NCBI GenBank assembly: GCA_038502055.1
Contig: JAXRKN010000045.1
Span: 1,696,501-1,760,500 of the forward strand
Reading direction: 5' to 3'
DNA: 64,000 nt
Source: Tanytarsus gracilentus
Lineage: Eukaryota; Arthropoda; Insecta; Diptera; Chironomidae
The notes below the pieces were generated by a model, which was given only the letters and a program-made list of their open reading frames with translations, made no database searches and was not told where the DNA came from. Shown piece by piece: positions 62,401-64,000 of this stretch. The translations under genes were made by a program, and so were the position numbers. Each line of letters begins with the position of its first letter. Within the stretch, counting starts at the first letter, position 1.

Positions 62401-63834
62401 TCGACTTTTGATGTCAATCGATTGCCGATTTCATAGAGAAGGTTTTCAATAATTAAAGCAAACTTTTGGGCAGCGACCGCATGCTCATCGTGAATCATTG
62501 GACAGGTGAGTTTAGTAAATTTCCATTCAGATTCGAAGACATGCTTTCGATGTGACTCTGGAACACCCGTTAAAATCCATTGTTCAACATACTCGAGATA
62601 TAGCTCAAAAATTTTCTTCATTGTCGCATCAAAATCGTCGATTTTCTGCATATATTGTTCTAAATCTTGCTCACGATCAACTAGTGCTGTTGTAATGTGC
62701 TTATGAAAACGATCTCTGTGGATTAATGCGAGGGTCAGACCCTCTTTGAGTTCTTTGATGAGTTGCTCAAGACTCAGAGGATTGGGATGCATTGGTTTGG
62801 TTTCAACTTTCATCTTTAGAAACTCATGAACGACCTCGAGGGGGATGAGCGAGAGGAAGAGAAATGCCGACACAAAAGGTGGCAATGCAAGTTGCTTAAA
62901 CTCTTCACTCCAAATGCCATAACGTCGTAATTCAATAATTTCTTCTCTCTCCATCAATGGCTCGATATTTGGAATTTCATCATCTTCAATTTGATCGATT
63001 TCTTGATCATCAACTGTGTCTGGTTTCTCAAGAGTGATATGAGCCTTTCTCAACACAACGTTATGTAATCGATGCAAGAAAGTCAACGACTTTCCTAATC
63101 CACGTGATTTAAGCACTGTCTCAATATATTTTCGATAAGGTGATGGACGAACTTTTCCATGTGAATCGTCATTTGAATCAGTTTTATTCCAGCTATGAAT
63201 GGTGTTGAGTAAACGACCGTAATCGTCAATTGGATCTGTGTAATTATTTTTAATTGACTCCTCACTGTTTGCACTGTCAGTTGTGCTGTTTTGATCGCCA
63301 TCTTCAACACCTAAAAATTGAACTTTTGGACGGTCTGACTTTTGTTCAGTTGAACCTTCTTGCTCGGGCTCTTGAATTGAAGAAGCGCCACTGCTCGAGT
63401 CTGATTCTTGCAATGGCCATTTGTAGTCTTTTCCTTGCATTTTTGCCAAATATTTTCCAAGAATGAAAATCTTTAAGCGATGATGACGAGTGACATTGTA
63501 CCACAAGCACATGCATTTCACTCGACTAATGAAAGCTTCACTCTGATAAACCTCGAAAATCTTTCCAAACGCTTTATTTGATGGAAAAAGATTTTCAGCT
63601 GTTTCCAATCGTGTGAGGAGATTTTCGACCTGCCTTAGAGCATTTGACTGAGCATCTTGACAGTCCTTGCAATACATATTAAGACATCCAAAACAAAAAC
63701 CGCTTGTTGATGCTAAAAAGTAAAATTTAACATAAATTAGCATTTTAAAAAAGTAATTAAAAGCCGGCATGAGTAACCTTGAAAGCGAACTCACAAAAAT
63801 GAGATTCAGAATGACTTTTACATATTTTTATCAT
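59492..63834 (-). CDS. Mekk1: MEKK4-type MAP kinase kinase kinase (fly Mekk1), 5' end uncertain
   Basis: Ser/Thr kinase that activates MAP2Ks of the p38/JNK stress pathway. Exons in coding order: 63834-63795 (tentative first), 63712-61014, 60235-59955, 59899-59785 and 59734-59492, giving 1125 residues, against about 1500-1600 for fly and human proteins. The N-terminus may therefore continue beyond the window. The long N-terminal regulatory region contains the MEKK4-specific helical part (for example ENLFPSNKAFGKIFEVY and KFGFDYHKDISRLFE). The kinase domain begins near residue 840: GQGRFGKVY (Gly loop), MAMKEI (Lys), HRDIKCAN, DFG and MAPE are all intact. VHRDIKCANIFLTNEGHCLK and ESNFQIMFKVGMG are family signatures. 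A 711-bp hAT-type element sits in the intron at 60236-61013. Upstream of the candidate ATG (63832-63834) the frame closes at a TAA. Confidence 0.9.
60291..61001. mobile_element. 711-bp non-autonomous hAT-type element (MITE) in a MEKK4 intron
   Basis: Terminal inverted repeats TAGGGATCCT lie at both ends. They are flanked by the 8-bp duplication TAAAACAC (60283-60290 and 61002-61009). An 8-bp duplication and a TAGGG-type terminus are hAT superfamily hallmarks. No reading frame is present. Both subterminal regions carry the palindrome CACCGGTG, six copies in all, plus relatives such as TACCGGTA. These are likely transposase-binding sites. The paralogous fragment at 56,531-56,538 shows one TAAAACAC and no element. 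Confidence 0.88.
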
Positions 63835-64000
63835 TTTAAATTTGCAACGTATAGAATTATTTTGAAAATTCAAGTTAAAAATTTAAAATGGACATTTTTT
63901 AAAAATAAAAGTTAAAAGTTAATTTGATAAAATAAATTGCTTTGAGTTTGAGACGTGACTCATTCAATGATTTGATCGAAAACTCTCTAAAGTAGTACAA
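63835..64000. other. right-edge AT-rich DNA upstream of the candidate MEKK4 start
   Basis: Either 5' UTR and promoter of the short MEKK4 model or an intron leading to further N-terminal exons outside the window. Nothing decisive is visible. Confidence 0.4.

Overview
This is an AT-rich eukaryotic (insect) window with intron-split genes, GT-AG splice sites and long non-coding spacers. The genes are animal-type: an M1 aminopeptidase, SCYL2, a coracle/band 4.1 protein, a C2H2 zinc-finger protein, F-box/LRR proteins and MEKK4/Mekk1. The coracle product closely matches the insect septate-junction protein in layout, and a compact Inr plus DPE-like promoter fits Diptera. I infer a dipteran, perhaps a nematoceran midge. 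The species is not identified.

Layout. 0.3-1.7 kb: a GC-richer ~118-bp satellite followed by degenerate repeat sequence. 2.8-15.8 kb (+): a membrane alanyl aminopeptidase (M1) with two candidate alternative first exons and a ~1-kb insertion flanked by 24-bp direct repeats in its first intron. 16-27 kb: a gene-poor spacer holding a 2.24-kb inverted-repeat DNA transposon (21,579-23,818) with a 9-bp target-site duplication. 27.2-30.1 kb (-): SCYL2, a pseudokinase of clathrin trafficking. 31.0-45.1 kb (+): coracle, probably sharing a divergent promoter with SCYL2. 48.1-52.7 kb (+): a 14-finger C2H2 protein. 52.9-60.3 kb: a tandem segmental duplication carrying two nearly identical F-box/LRR genes (54.9 and 57.8 kb, +) and a broken MEKK4 fragment. 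59.5-63.8 kb (-): MEKK4/Mekk1, with a 711-bp hAT-type element in an intron and its 5' end at or beyond the window edge.

The most striking structure is at 52.9-61.0 kb. The segment from the zinc-finger gene's 3' flank through the F-box gene into a MEKK4 intron is present twice in tandem. The duplicated unit ends at the left target-site duplication of the hAT element. This suggests that transposon cutting produced the duplication. The F-box coding regions are almost identical while their flanks have diverged, apart from one divergent patch, which looks like gene conversion.

Exon coordinates were derived by hand from splice sites and reading-frame continuity. For every multi-exon gene the joined exons sum to a whole number of codons.
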